Shown here one piece after another: positions 24,027 through 36,779 of a stretch of 64,000 bases of DNA. Both the position numbers and the translations under genes were made by a program. This DNA comes from Larimichthys crocea (lineage: Eukaryota; Chordata; Actinopteri; Sciaenidae), in contig NC_040028.1 of assembly GCF_000972845.2 (NCBI RefSeq), positions 20,426,210 through 20,490,209 on the forward strand, in the 5' to 3' direction. Position 1 is the stretch's first letter; each line of letters starts with the position of its first letter. The notes beneath the pieces were generated by a model. It was not told the origin of the DNA and ran no database searches. It was given only the letters and a program-made list of their open reading frames with translations.

Positions 24027-24825
24027 TAGGACTTGTATTTCTGGTTTTTCAGCCCTCAAAGCTTCAGGTTTTAACTTGTTGTTTTTTTTCATTTGCATTA
24101 AACTCAAACTCACAAAAAAAAAAAAATCAGCTCATGACAATTTAATATTTGCAGTTTTATCAGCTCAAGTTTCCTGTTAAAGTTTCTGTTTTTCTCAGAT
24201 AAAAATATAAAAAAACGTTTTTCTTTAATTAGCATTTCCTCCAACAACCAGCTTCACTGTTAGTGCCCACGTGCATTGGAGACTTCCTCGTGAAACGAGC
24301 TCTAAAAACAAAATGAGTGAGGATGTTTGCTGTGAAATGAGCTTACTTTTTTTTTTTACAGTGTGTGTTTTGTTGTGTTGGAACAAACAGAAAAGGCACG
24401 CAGCCCGTATGACAGATGACCTGTTGGCTGCAGGACGCAGGGTGGCTGCTGCGTGCGCACCTGAACCTGCAGCTTGTTTTTTTATTAAAGATGTGGAGGC
24501 GACAATAAGGACGCTGTGCTCCTGATACAAGCAGAACTTTTTGAATGTACGTGTTTGATAACAAGCTGCTCCACACTTTCCATTTGTAGGATTTGAAAAA
24601 GCGTATGGCACGAATGGGGCAACGAGTTTTATGTCACGAATATGATCTACACTCCATATGCACATACAAAATGTTTCTAATCAGACTTTTACGCGTCTTC
24701 TACGCACAGTGTCCAGGTCTCGGCCTCAGAGGTCCCTGTGCAGTCTGCAGAACACCATCCTCCACAGGCCTGCAGTGTGTGTGTGTTGATCATTCACTTG
24801 TTCCATAAAGGCCTGCACAGGCCTA

Positions 24826-24828
<3 letters not shown>

Positions 24829-24874
<46 letters not shown>
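24829..24874. repeat. GT dinucleotide microsatellite
   Basis: About 23 GT units, following a near-duplicate of the phrase GCCTGCACAGGCCTACAGTG. Confidence 0.95.
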
Positions 24875-24875
<1 letters not shown>

Positions 24876-25739
24876 ACCTGAATATCTCTGATGAGCTCCT
24901 TTTATGGTTCAAGCTGTCACACTCATCAGAGCTGCATTTCCCCCGCACTCTTGTCTTTTTTAATCCATCTGCAACCTTTTGAAATCGACTTCCTCGTCGC
25001 TCAAATCTGCAGCTTCTTTTTTTATTTTTATTTTTTTATTTTTTTATTTCTCTCCACCAGCTCCATCTTAAACATTTTTGGTCCCAGCAGCCTCTCTGTC
25101 GCTGTGGGGTCAAAATATTTTTCAAGGGCACTCGTTTTCAGGGAGCCGAGGGCACCGGCTGCCTCTGTGTTCAGGCACATGCTGCTGCGGACGGACGTCG
25201 GGCAGCTCGGATGGATGGAGAGAGAGAAAGGGCGTCTTGATGGTGACTTCACTGACACCAACAACTTCCTGATGCAACGCTACTGTAACACAGCGGCGAG
25301 GAAACAGGCAGCTCACCTTTTTATCCGATGAACCGACATGATCCTATTTCTGCATAGTAAGCCGCCTCAGCTTCTCCCTCCCCAACAGTGACGGACTCGT
25401 TACACTAAAAGACATTTCCACAGCACGAGCCTCACTCGTTACTTGTTGCTCTGCTTCACGGTCCCGTCTCTGCCACCAGGAAGCAGGAAATCTAATTATC
25501 TATCCTAGTTAGTGATGTCCAAATCGTCTCTCCATCTTTTTATTTTATTTTATTTTGCATGTTTGATAAAACCTGCTTCCGCTGAGAGAGAGTAAACTTT
25601 TAGTCTGTGACACAGAGAGAGAGAGAGTAACCTGCCAGGGTGGAAAAAAGGAATGATGGATGGATAATTACTCAACTTTAAGTTGTAAGGAAGGAAGAGG
25701 TGACTTCGTGTGACAGAAGGAGAGTTTTGGAGCGTGGAA

Positions 25740-26039
25740 GGAACTCTGTGTTCTCGTAAGTTCGTTGGTAACGCGTTACTAGGCGTCGCGTTACTGTCCG
25801 TTTAGAGTTTGGAGTCGGAAAGGCGTGTGAGTGTACGGCTCCACGCGCCATTGAAAGCTAAAGAAAGGAAGGAAGCGATTCGGAATGTGTAGCTGTGGAA
25901 AGAGAAGTCCAAGTTACCCGGTGGCTCCCGGAGAGCTGTATGCAAACGTATCCGTTCCTTTTTACGCGCGCCGTGCGGGTGCGCACCGAACTGTAGTAGT
26001 ATAGCCTGATCTTGGACAGCCTATCGGACCTGAGCACAG

Positions 26040-26075
<36 letters not shown>

Positions 26076-26237
26076 CTTAGTCTATTTCACTTTGAAGGGG
26101 ATGCTGTTCGTCCCAGACACGTGAGCTGAGCTGATGAGACGGAGAGTTTATCGCGGATTTAGATGAAGGCTTGTTTTTCTCTCTCTGTGCGCGTTAATGG
26201 CCAGGCGTGCGAACCAGGCTGTGGTGCGCTTAGATGT

Positions 26238-26278
<41 letters not shown>

Positions 26279-26789
26279 TCACCGCTCCGCCTCTCCCCCC
26301 CACACCCCCCACCCTCCTCTCTCTCTCTCTCTTTTCGCAACATTGACGCAACCAAAAAATACTGGAACAAAAGAAACAACTTCCTTGAAGCTTTGCTGAA
26401 ACTGCACTTAGTCGGAGAAAGGAAGCTCGTTGTCAACTTGCCTGGATGGGAGAGAGAGAGAGAGAGAAAAAGAAAAGAAAGAAAGAAGACGTCGAGGTGA
26501 GGGTGTCACCACCGGTGGCCGGCTGGAGAGAGAGAGAGAGAGATGCGGTCGATCACTCCGAGAAGACATCCAGGCTGTCGAGTGAGTAAGTGCCATTAAA
26601 ACACTGAGTGGAGTCATTTCAACTTTTGCTGTGTGACCTCTCGACTAGTTGAGTTGGAGTAAGTCACTGACACAAAGAAAAGTCGTTTTTTTTTCTTTTG
26701 GGTCGATTGTCTGCGACGCGGGGCTGGAGCACAAAGTAAAGTCTCCTGAATGTTGTCGGATCGCAGAGGTAGGACAGAAGTTCCAGGCC

Positions 26790-26831
<42 letters not shown>

Positions 26832-27084
26832 CCCCCCCCCCCTAAATGACAATTTGACATTTAAAGGAGCCAAAGCATGTCCTCATGTCCTCATGTCTCC
26901 ATGTCCTCATGTCTTCATGTCTTGTCATGTCTAACACGCCGTGTGTGTGCTCGTGCGTTTGGCTCATCTGACTGTGAGATCAGCTCGTGTTGTTTGTGTG
27001 TGTGCGCGCGCGCTGACAAGTCTGCAAACATCAGTTTATTATTGTTCTTCATGCACGGTCGCCGGTTGCATGAGGATCAACAAA

Positions 27085-27117
<33 letters not shown>

Positions 27118-27400
27118 AATGGTTTTATCGCGCGCACACGCTCGGGAGCGGCAGCAGACGGTGTCACGGTGTCAGCTCGTGTGTTTTTAACTTTGTTTGG
27201 TCTTTGTTGAGTCGCAGTCGTAGTCGCAGTCTTGGGGCGGTTTTGTCGCGTCGGTGTTTTCGCCGCGTGAACAAAGGGCTGGATGGAGTAGTCGGCTCGG
27301 CACCGCGCGTCGGTGGAGAGCGAGGCGGGCTGTTTACAATAATAACGCGTTCGCGGCAACGTCACGCTGACTGACAGGCCCCGCCAGCCAATGGCTGCAC
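25740..27400. promoter_or_regulatory. CpG-rich promoter-like region, gene unknown
   Basis: CpG-dense patches occur at about 25,770-26,000 and 27,120-27,380 in an otherwise CpG-poor desert. The block includes ACGCGCGCC, GCGCGCGC and an inverted-repeat-free CCAGCCAATGG (CCAAT box) near 27,388. Simple repeats interrupt it: GT 26,042-26,073, CT 26,240-26,272, GA 26,450-26,470, GT 26,795-26,826. An exon-like end with donor GTGAGT lies at 26,582. By position it could serve a dleu7- or dleu1-like transcript; no coding exon was recognised. Confidence 0.4.
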
Positions 27401-27942
27401 AGCTCAGGCATCAGCAACACGCTATATTTGGAAAGTGGTTACATCATCGAGGTAGAACAGTGGCTTGTGCGGAGGGAGGGACTTCCGCAGGGATTTTCAA
27501 TTTGTAGTCCAGAAACAGGACAATGAGTAGATTCTGTTTTGTCCTCTGGAGCTCCAACTCTGCGTTTGGTTTTTCATTCTGTCAACATTTCCACACACAC
27601 TCACACATGAGATGCTGTTAAAGGCTGCTTATGACTGCAGGCGTGCTCAGGTAACCTATAATTTAATACAACCTCCCAGAGTGTCAGTGGAAAATGTGAG
27701 TGTCTTTGCTGGAACACTTGAGGAGGATGTTTAATTGTCATACATACATCAGATTTCACAGCAGCAGCCCGCTCCACACGAGTGTTTACTGAGCCCACCA
27801 ACGTGTCCGGTAGCCGGTGACGGGTGCTTCTGTCCTGCGACACCTACATCTTTTTGTAAAGTGGCAGTAGTAGCAGCCGTACCGTCCTCCTGCCCTCACT
27901 GTGTGAAGAAAACCTGCAGATCTGATCAGTTTATCAGAGTTT

Positions 27943-27943
27943 C

Positions 27944-27986
<43 letters not shown>
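27943..27986. repeat. ATCT tetranucleotide microsatellite
   Basis: About 11 units of ATCT. Confidence 0.95.
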
Positions 27987-27989
27987 ATC

Positions 27990-29877
27990 AGAGTTAACCG
28001 TATACAAAGCTGCAACAGAAGAGAATTTATTTTCAAGAGTGTCGAGGTGTGCAATCAAATGTCAGCTGCATTGTGACGAGCTTTTTATTATTATTAGTAA
28101 TCAGTTTGATTTTCTCTGTGAGCTCCTACAACAATTCAAAATAGTGTGAAATTAGACAGCAATAACAGGCCTAGTATGTCAGACTGTAATCTAATAATAA
28201 TAGTCAGACTCCTTAACTGTCTAAAGGTGTGTAGATGTGAGCACAGCGTGCAGGATCAGTTCAGATCGAATGATCAATGCAGAGTATCAGTTTTAGTATC
28301 AGCTGCTCTGATATTACTAAGTTTGAGGTTATCTCCAGACACTGTTTTTGGTCAGAGCATAAGATCATTAAATACAGGCGGTGTACTTAAGACAAGCAGC
28401 TGTGGTTGTGTCTGCTCTCAATGTAAATATCGGCCTAACGTTTAATGAATATTGGGCTTCGATTAGCTCACCAGAAAACAACTTTTTTCAGTGTTACAGT
28501 GCAGCGAGATGTAGAATCACCTGTACACTGACTGTGACTCATCTAACACACAGCCTGACGTACATCATGAAGAAAACAACAATACCGACGGCGTAGTCTC
28601 AGATCAGCTCGTGTAATAAGGCGACACCTCATAAGCATATGTGTTTTTACACTGTTTGTGCTGCGTTGTTTTCTGATTCATCTCGCCGTCCCAGCCTTCG
28701 CTTTGCAAACACTTTGCAGATCTGAATTAAAATGCCGCCCAGAAACTGAAATCTTTGAGCTCGACACGTTAAATGTTTGTTTCTAAATTGTTTATAGGGC
28801 ACAGAACTAAAAAAGAAACATTCATTCTACAATGCTTTGCAACGCTCATGAAGGAAATCTGCTGAAGGTTTTAGTGGTTTTAAAACGCTCTGTAAACTAG
28901 AACATGTTATTGCGAGCTGTGACCTGAACGCAGCATATCTTTAGATTTTACACACTTCTCTGACACTTTTTGATGCGTTTCCTGTCTAATAATTGTTTAG
29001 GGCTCTCTCTCTTTTAATGCAATATTCTGATTAAATTGCACATTCATCATCATATATATTATTTCCATCCAGGTGTCAGTGGAGGCTCTTAATCCTGTGG
29101 CGAAGCCGCCTTTATTTTGGCAACAAGCATCATCAATTTAGAGATAAAGATTGCAGGCATAAACTATCTTCAATCACCAGCTTCCAGGCAAAAAAATAAA
29201 TAAATATTGCTGTTAACATCGGCCTTCCTAAACTTATTCTTCAAGGCCTTTCTGTAACCCTGCATGCCTAGGATTAGATCTTGCTTGTGTTTAGCCCTCT
29301 CTGTAATCCCTCTCAGCAGTCTGCCTCAATGAAGAAAAAACTACAGACGGGTGTGGACAATCATCAAGATACTACTAGACCAGGAAGCAACGTGTTTTTG
29401 TTGAGTGATTTAAACGTGTCTCCAAAAATAACATTTCTTTTTGAATGAATGGAAAACACCTCTCGTCAGGTTGGAACGGCCCGGCCAGGCGCTCTCGATG
29501 CAGTATGTCGTTGGAGTTATTTTATTGTGTCGTGCACAGGATCTGATAGGGTTTCTTTTTTTAGCATGTGGACATTTAGTCTGGAAAACACAGTGTTTAA
29601 TGCACGTGAAAATAGATGGTGGTGTGTGAAAGAGTTTGGGAACACAGTTCAATGCTGTCGATAATCTCTCAGTGACGGGTCTGTGAAGTTTTTGCTGATT
29701 TAACGTACACACATTTTGTCTCCCTGGTTTGTAATGTCATTTTAGACTCTGTGAATTATACTCACTTAATTCAGTTGTCATGTGTGAGAATGTCTGTATG
29801 TGGTAGTGACTATAAGATGTATCTGTCTGTGGATTAAGTTAGGATGAAGTTAAAGGAGCAGATTTAGACGTATAAAG

Positions 29878-29917
<40 letters not shown>

Positions 29918-32103
29918 ACTTCTTTATAGCACCCGGGGGCCGATGTGACCACCTCGCAGTTTTCTGTGCTAAAAAGAGGTCAGAGGTCTCTGTTGTGTTT
30001 TCAGGGTGACCTGCTAGTGACTATTAGCCATTGATAAATGTGATGTCCCACAAGTGTGCGGGGCCAGACCCCTCCAAAGGGGGAGGTGTCATAACACGCC
30101 CCACGCTAACCTCCCGGCAAACCCCACCTCGACTAATGCGTACACACACATGCAAACACACACACACACTCTGCCCTGCTGACAGGAGCACAAGGGGGCA
30201 GCTGCTACAGATGTCTCATAGAGAGAGGGGGAGGGGTACCGAGGACACATCAATGGAGAGTCTCTCTCTAGTATGGAGTTCTCAGTGGGGCTTATTGTGT
30301 TTTCTAAAGACCAAGACGGGGGAATAGGCCACGTTATTATAGTAAGCCTATAGTCTCTTACACTTTGTTGCACCGTGTTGCTCTTTTTGACCGCTTGACT
30401 GTGAAATATCCCCAGATATTGGCTCCGTCTGCGCAGGTTACTACGAGGAATAAGTTCGTTTTTAACGACAAAAGAAATCATTTAGTCTCTGATCTTAGAT
30501 CCACTTCTACAGACAGAAAAGTGAGGATGATTTTCACACTTTGTTCACTTAAATTTAATTCAGAGATTGGCAACGGAGAGCTGGCGATGCGACAAAATGT
30601 GATGTCAGTGTGTGTATGTCAGTAGAAGTGAAGTGAAATCACCTGCAGACTGTTAGCACACGGATTCTTATCCCTGGTTTCATTTCACCTTTGACCTTAA
30701 TCAACCTTTTGGAGAGTTTTCAAGGTGTCACTCAGTCTTTGGTCGATGTTTTTTCTTCACTCCGGGTTTGCCTCCGAGCTCTTGAGGCTTGTGTTTACAT
30801 TTTGCTACAGTCTTATTTCCCTATCATTTGATGTGATGCAGTCCCGTGTCTGGTGGTGGTGTTAAAGGCCATCTTTTTTGAGTCACATGAGGGAAGAAGA
30901 GAGAGAGAGAGAGAGAAAATCCGTAAAAAACGCCTCCTTGAATGAGAAGCAGCTGAGTGTAACAGCCAACCATGCACGCAAGTCATCTAACATAAAATCA
31001 AATTACATCGAACTAAAACTGCCCCGCCGTGGCAACTTTTGCAGCCGGGGTTAGCCCCGCTTGTGGCCAAACACCACGATACATGACACTGTGGCTCTTG
31101 TTCAGCTCGTCTAGCAGAAGACAAGGGAGAGCTCCACTCTGTCTCAACCCCTCCTAATGAAGAGATGCATTATGATGTGATTTCATTTGGGTCCTGCAGA
31201 AAAGCTGCTGTGGATAACAGAGCAGTCTGAGTAGCATGGTTCATTTGTGTAGTGACATGTGACTTGTGTTTTCGTGAGTCATAAGGATCTCCTGCCTAAT
31301 GGAAGGCAGTGTGCGCTCATGTGACGGTGACACAATGCAGGATGAACTGTATAGTATTCACCAGAGCTGAAGCTTGGCTACTGTTTGGCACCGCTAATCT
31401 GGACCCACGAGCGTCTTTTTATCTTGTTAATTTTTCTGTCATAAAGAAACTAAACAAACCACAACTTCTGTTCATGTCAGCGAAGAGCCGGGGCGCTTTT
31501 TAAAACTCTGACAAAACCAGAGCTTTTTCAGCAGCGTGTTAATCTGCAACTGCTCGAGTGTGTGCATTTGTAGATATGAACGTGTGCGTGATGTCTTTGA
31601 GTGGCCCGCTGCATCATGATCTTCCCTATGGTCACGGTGGTGTTTTTTGCTGGCTCATCCCTGCCTCTCCACATGCCTGTTTAACAACACAGAGCTCCTC
31701 CTTACTGGCTTCCTGTCCAAACCAGTTTATCTGTAAACAAGTGTGTTTTTTTCCTCTCCGCCCCATTGTCCACACTACACCAGAATGCATACACAATGGG
31801 CGCCCTCTCTCTCTCCCTGTCTGTTTTTGTACTCAAAACATTTTGTTTTTTTTACTGTATCACACGTGGAAATGCAAAGAAACATAGGCTTCTTATTCAC
31901 TTCAACTTTAAACTAACAGCAGGTCAGAATACTTCTGACATAGCAGGTGAATGTTACGCATTCTTATTATGTGTGCATTGGGATGAAATGGCTGTCTCTG
32001 TTTATCTTGCCCGAGGTACACTATGCTACAGTAGATACGATAACAGCAGGGTTATTGTGGCAGAGCCCAACCCGTCCCCTTGTTTTGGCAGTTACATGTA
32101 CAC

Positions 32104-32140
<37 letters not shown>

Positions 32141-32800
32141 CTTGTAGTGTTGCCAAGCTAATCTTAAATTAACAAGAAGTGGCCGTGGCGTATGATTTAC
32201 TCATGACATTTGTGTCTTTTAAGTTAGATTCTAAATAATTCATTAAAATTAGAGAGGGTGAGGTGATGTCACAGCGATGTAAGATAAGGAATACAATGTC
32301 CTCACTCGAACTGTCCAACAACAACAACAACAACAACAAAAGAGTGTATTAGCAGGACATACCTGCTGACTGAGCCTTCGTACTACACTTTACTCAAAGT
32401 TAAGGCTTTTATTGCTGCTTGTTCGCCCACATCCTTCATGATTTGGCTCGCATCCCCTCTGCCTTAGCTGTGATCTCATCCATCTCTTTACTTCTTGACC
32501 TAATAACACACATATACCAGATGTTATACTCCTGTCATCTACGGGGGCGATAGTGTGGTTTTCTGATTGTTTCTGATAGGGCTGTCACTCCCAATACGGG
32601 CACTATTGTGCTAACTGCAGATAAGTACCCATTGTGTGAAGAAGGAACACGTTTTGAATAGACATTCATGGCACTCATATGAAGGATGGTCGCATTCTTA
32701 TACACCTATAAGACAATGCTTTTATGTGTACCTAATGTGTGTATGATGCGCTGTAACAAAGGCTGGAAAGAGTGTGTTTAGACGTCCACAGTTGAAAAGT
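27990..32800. other. Noncoding stretch without recognised genes
   Basis: No exon, RNA gene or clear transposon recognised. A 250-bp stretch at about 29,000-29,290 has the texture of a conserved noncoding element. Simple repeats: GT at 29,879-29,917 and 32,108-32,137, GA near 30,900, CAA near 32,318-32,338. Confidence 0.5.
29879..29917. repeat. GT dinucleotide microsatellite
   Basis: About 19 GT units. Confidence 0.95.
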
Positions 32801-32819
32801 CACATTCTTACACAGGATG

Positions 32820-33460
32820 CAGTGGTGGAAGAAGTACTTCAAGTACATTCAAAAAGTTACAATACAAAAGTGTCATCAGCAAAAAGGACCTAAAACATAA
32901 AAAGTAAACATGCTGCCCCCTTGAAATGTTATAATATTTTATTATATTGTTAATACTGATACAAAGTTGAACTGTTTTTGTCGAGTGGTTGCAGGACGAG
33001 GCTCCTCCCAGCCATTGCAGGACGAGGCTCCTCCCAGCCATTGCAGGATAAATGTGTGTGGCTGACTATAGGGGAAGTTTTGAAGGGAAATGTGTCTTTT
33101 GTGCCCTGTGATGATCTCTCGACTTGTCCTAGGGTCCTCTTGCCTGCCCTAAAAGTCAGCTGGGATAGGCTCCAGCCTCACCGTGACCCTAGTGAGGATA
33201 AGCGGTTACAGAAAATGGATGGATGGATGGATGGATGTGTCTTTTGTGGAACTGCTAATGACTCATAGACATCTGAAACATGACGAGGGGCCAGAAAAAG
33301 ACACAAAAAGGTTGGCAAACAACTGCTTTAATCTTTAACAATGTATTGTCTCTTACAAGGTTATGCTTCTTTATGTTAAATCTAACTTTAGCTGTCAGAT
33401 AAACATAGGCTACTTGTGTGCAGTACTTGAATCATTGTATTTAGTTACTTTCCACCACTG
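32820..33460. mobile_element. hAT-like non-autonomous DNA transposon with 8-bp target duplication
   Basis: Begins CAGTGGTGGAAGAAGTACTT and ends AGTTACTTTCCACCACTG, inverted termini of the hAT type. The flanks are ACAGGATG (32,812-32,819) and ATAGGATG (33,461-33,468), an 8-bp target-site duplication with one mismatch, the size typical of hAT elements. It encodes no transposase. A 132-bp LINE fragment is nested inside it, and a roughly 26-bp unit is present twice in tandem at about 32,993-33,045. Confidence 0.8.
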
Positions 33461-34400
33461 ATAGGATGATCAGACAGTGTATTTTCATCATGTGGATAGT
33501 TGCTTTTTTGTTGCAGATCACTGTGGAGTGAGCTTTTGGTATCATGGACGTGTATCATGCTTACAAGGACAGGCTGCAGAGCTTTCATAAATGTTCAAGT
33601 TATTTATATTGAATCATGACAGAGGATGATGTTCGGCATAACATTTAGTCAAAGAATCTCATGCAATACAACATTTATTTTCTTCTGTGAATATAGTACC
33701 TCTGACTTCATTCCACTTCTTGAATTTGTAAAATTTGTAGATTGTTAATTGACACAAATATGAGTTGCTTTAGCGTTTCTGTCGAGCGGTTGCCAACCTG
33801 AGAACGGTCACAGAGTAAATGGTCACAAGCTGATTAATGGGAGAGTAAAGGATTCATTCAGATGAATCATCGAGTCTCAAATAGTTATTCAAACGAAACA
33901 ACGTGATAAGTTTTGAGGGAAAATGTGACTTTTATGGAACTCCTAATGACTCAGGCATCTGAAACATGACGAGGGGCCACAGATTTACATTGATTTCTAC
34001 AAGGTTGGCAAACAACTGCTTTAATCTTTCACAATATATTGTGTTTTATAAGTTTAGGGTACGCTTCTTTGTGTTAAGTCTTAATCTTAATTGTCTTAAT
34101 AAGGCAGTACTTCAATATTTAGTTACTTTCCACCACTGATATGAATAATCAGTGAGTTAATGTGCAATAGTTTGAGTAAAGAACAGTGTATTTTTACTTG
34201 TAGATCACTGTGGTGTGAGCTTTTGGTACCATAGACATGTATTATGCTTACAAGGACAGGCTGGAAGAGCTTTTCTAAAAGTTTAAGTCATTTATATTCA
34301 CCAGTAAGTCAAAGAATCTCATTCAGCTGTGCAATTTCTCAAATATTTATTTTCTTCTATGAACATAGTAGGTCTATGGTGCCTAATAAATTACTTTATT
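32945..34400. repeat. Tandem segmental duplication of about 0.7-0.8 kb
   Basis: Unit A (about 32,945-33,725) and unit B (about 33,735-34,400) share, in the same order, TGTCGAG(T/C)GGTTGC, AACATGACGAGGGGCCA, GGTTGGCAAACAACTGCTTT, TTTCCACCACTGAT and TGCTTACAAGGACAGGCTG. Unit B lacks the nested LINE. A third diverged fragment at about 35,815-35,975 matches 34,395-34,560. Boundaries are approximate. Confidence 0.75.
33104..33235 (+). mobile_element. 5'-truncated LINE 3' end with 13-bp target duplication
   Basis: Contains AGCTGGGATAGGCTCCAGCC, then GGATAAGCGGTTACAGAAAA and a (TGGA)n tail, the common 3' end of a fish non-LTR element. It is flanked by perfect copies of TGTGTCTTTTGTG at 33,091-33,103 and 33,236-33,248. 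It therefore inserted into the hAT-like element. Confidence 0.85.
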
Positions 34401-34615
34401 GCACTTTTTAGATTTCGTCCAGCCTCCTTTTTGGTATCAGCGTTGAGTTTTGGGACTTATAAAAGCTGCCTGGTGTTTGTTAACCATGCACAGTCACGAC
34501 TAAAGGATCGTGACATTGATTTTAATATCAACCAGCCCTGGCTTTAACAAGTCTGAATGTCAGGTTTTAGCTTTGAAAAAATAATAATTAGTCAAATAAT
34601 TATGCATATCTCTAA

Positions 34616-34623
34616 TATATATG

Positions 34624-34665
<42 letters not shown>

Positions 34666-34705
34666 GTGTGTGTGTGTGTGTGTTGTGTGTGTGTGGTGTG
34701 TGTAA
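34616..34705. repeat. AT then GT dinucleotide repeat
   Basis: (AT)n to about 34,665 followed by (GT)n with single-base interruptions. Confidence 0.93.
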
Positions 34706-34767
34706 AGAACAGTAACATTTGTATAGAGTCAGAAAACAGTGCAAAGGATGCTGAAATAAATACAGCA

Positions 34768-34850
34768 GTGCATTAGATTAGATTAGATTAGACCTGATTT
34801 GACTCAACTTTATTGTCATTGCATGACAGAGTAGTGTGCAGTTTAGCATC
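34768..34850 (-). mobile_element. LINE 3' tail (minus orientation)
   Basis: (GATTA)n followed by CAACTTTATTGTCATTGCAT. In reverse this reads as a retrotransposon 3' end with a TAATC short-repeat tail. Confidence 0.6.
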
Positions 34851-35147
34851 TAACTAGAAGTGCAGAGTATGTATATATGAACCGGATATATAAGTATAGT
34901 GCAGATATAAATCTGAATATGCTATAGGATATATACAGTATACGCAGCATGGACATGTTGAGATGAATATACTAACATATACATATATATACACAGCCTG
35001 GTATTAGCAGCAATTGCAGATAAAAAAAAGTAATTAGGTGTATTAAGTACAGTATGAACAGTTATTAAATAGTGTGTGGTCAGCATTAGGTGCAAAATAA
35101 ACATATATCTATATATAAACATTGCAGGCATGAATGTACAGTATAAA

Positions 35148-35240
35148 TCAGAATCTCTTTATTGGCCAGGTGTGTGTACACACGTGAGGAATTTGACTCC
35201 GGTTCACTTTGCTCTCAATTGTACATACAGATATAGACAT
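35148..35240 (-). mobile_element. LINE 3' end fragment (minus orientation)
   Basis: AGAATCTCTTTATTGGCCAG, then ACACGTGAGGAATTTGACTC and CGGTTCACTTTGCTC, a repeated fish retrotransposon terminus as I recall it. Related debris continues to about 35,640 (AATAAT repeat at 35,561-35,577, CATTTTATTTCATAGGTGCC near 35,590). Confidence 0.5.
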
Positions 35241-36009
35241 AAGTACAGTTTAAAAGACAAGGGAAACATAACATAGAAACATAAAACATAAACTTAAAAA
35301 ATAACTATATACATATTTAAAAGGTGTATATATAGATCTATATGGACACAAGTAACTATCTATAGACATTTGTGGACTGGGTAAATGACTGGGAGGAATA
35401 ATTATGAATATTATATACCATGTGTGCCTTATTCTGAAAATAAAGGCCCCAATCTTACACACTGCACCTGTAAGTTACAGTATGAACCGTTAGTGTGTGG
35501 TCATTATGTACAAAATAAACAGATATATCTATATACAGGTATAAACATTGTAGGCATGAATAATAATAATAATAATAAGAATCATAATACATTTTATTTC
35601 ATAGGTGCCTTTCTGTCACCCAAGGACACCGTACAATAAATAAGAGTAGACAGCAAATAACAGAAACAAACAAAAATAACCATAAAAGTATCAAATTACA
35701 AGAATACAACATTAAAAACAGGTTAAAATAGGACGTGCAATTGAATCAGATGGAAAAGGCTATGTATGAATGGACAGTATATATAGTATTCAGTATACAT
35801 GATACATATATAACAGTAAGTCTCATGCAACTGTAGTATATTTTCAAATTTGTGTAACAACTTACTTTATTGCACTTTTGGTTGCTCCCTTCCTCCTCGT
35901 GTTTGAGTTTTTGTGGCACGTTTTCGTGACATTTCATTTCATATCAACCAATCGTGCTTTTAACAAGTTTGAACTACATGCTTGCTACAGTAGTATGTAC
36001 CAAACAGGT

Positions 36010-36492
36010 CCCTCAGATCCTCGGCATCTGGACTCCTAGTTGTCCCCAGAACCTCCACAAAGAAGTTTGGTGAGGCGGCTTTTAGCTACTGCGGCCTCCA
36101 TCTGTGGAACAGCCTGTCTATGGATCTGAGGGAAAAACAAGTGAAGACATCCCTCTTTAGCCGGGCTGTTACCTACGCTGCCATTCACTGCTGAGTTTGT
36201 ATGTCCTGATCACTTACTTTTATCTCTGGTGCTTATTCACTGCACAGGTCTGATCTACTTTCACTGCAGCTGTTCTTAAATTCTGCTTTGTACCTATAGG
36301 TCTGAATGTTTCTTATTATTTGTTTCATTGTTGTAGTTTGATGCTTTTTACTTTTTCTTCTAATCTCTAGTTTTTCATGCAGCTGCTCTCTCTAACCTTA
36401 AGAACTGTTTTTGTCTATTTCTGTGCTCTGTGAAGCACTTTGGGCTACAGCTCTGTATGAAAGGTGCTATAGAAATAAATGAAGTTGAAGTT
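36010..36492 (+). mobile_element. LINE remnant with end of reverse-transcriptase ORF and 3' tail
   Basis: Frame 36,036-36,194 translates to 52 residues with the LINE ORF2 C-terminal signature FGEAAFSYCGLHLWNSLSMD ... KTSLF, ending at TGA 36,192-36,194. It is followed by a 3' UTR ending in GAAGCACTTTGGGCTACAGC and GGTGCTATAGAAATAAA with a TGAAGT tail. It is 5'-truncated and non-functional. Confidence 0.8.
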
Positions 36493-36779
36493 GAAATGTT
36501 TCAGAGGTTTGAGGACTCTGCGGTGGCTGATGACAAAGACGAGGATGACGGAGACGTCCTGATCTGGTCTCTGCAGAGTCTTCTCAGTTTGTCTCATGTT
36601 GAACTGAAATGCTGATCACAGATCAGCTGGTGACATCATGCATCACTGTGATGATGATGCTGGCTGTCCACGTGCTGCACAGTCAGGTATTTGGTGACAT
36701 CTAGTGGCCGTCACACACAAACACACACACACACACACACACGAGTTGTGTCAGTGCAGCAGCACATGTACACTCACTC

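Noticed and set aside
24891..25331. 146-codon open frame considered as a possible dleu7 exon
   Set aside because: Contains a T-rich low-complexity run and shows no resemblance to the DLEU7 sequence as I recall it.
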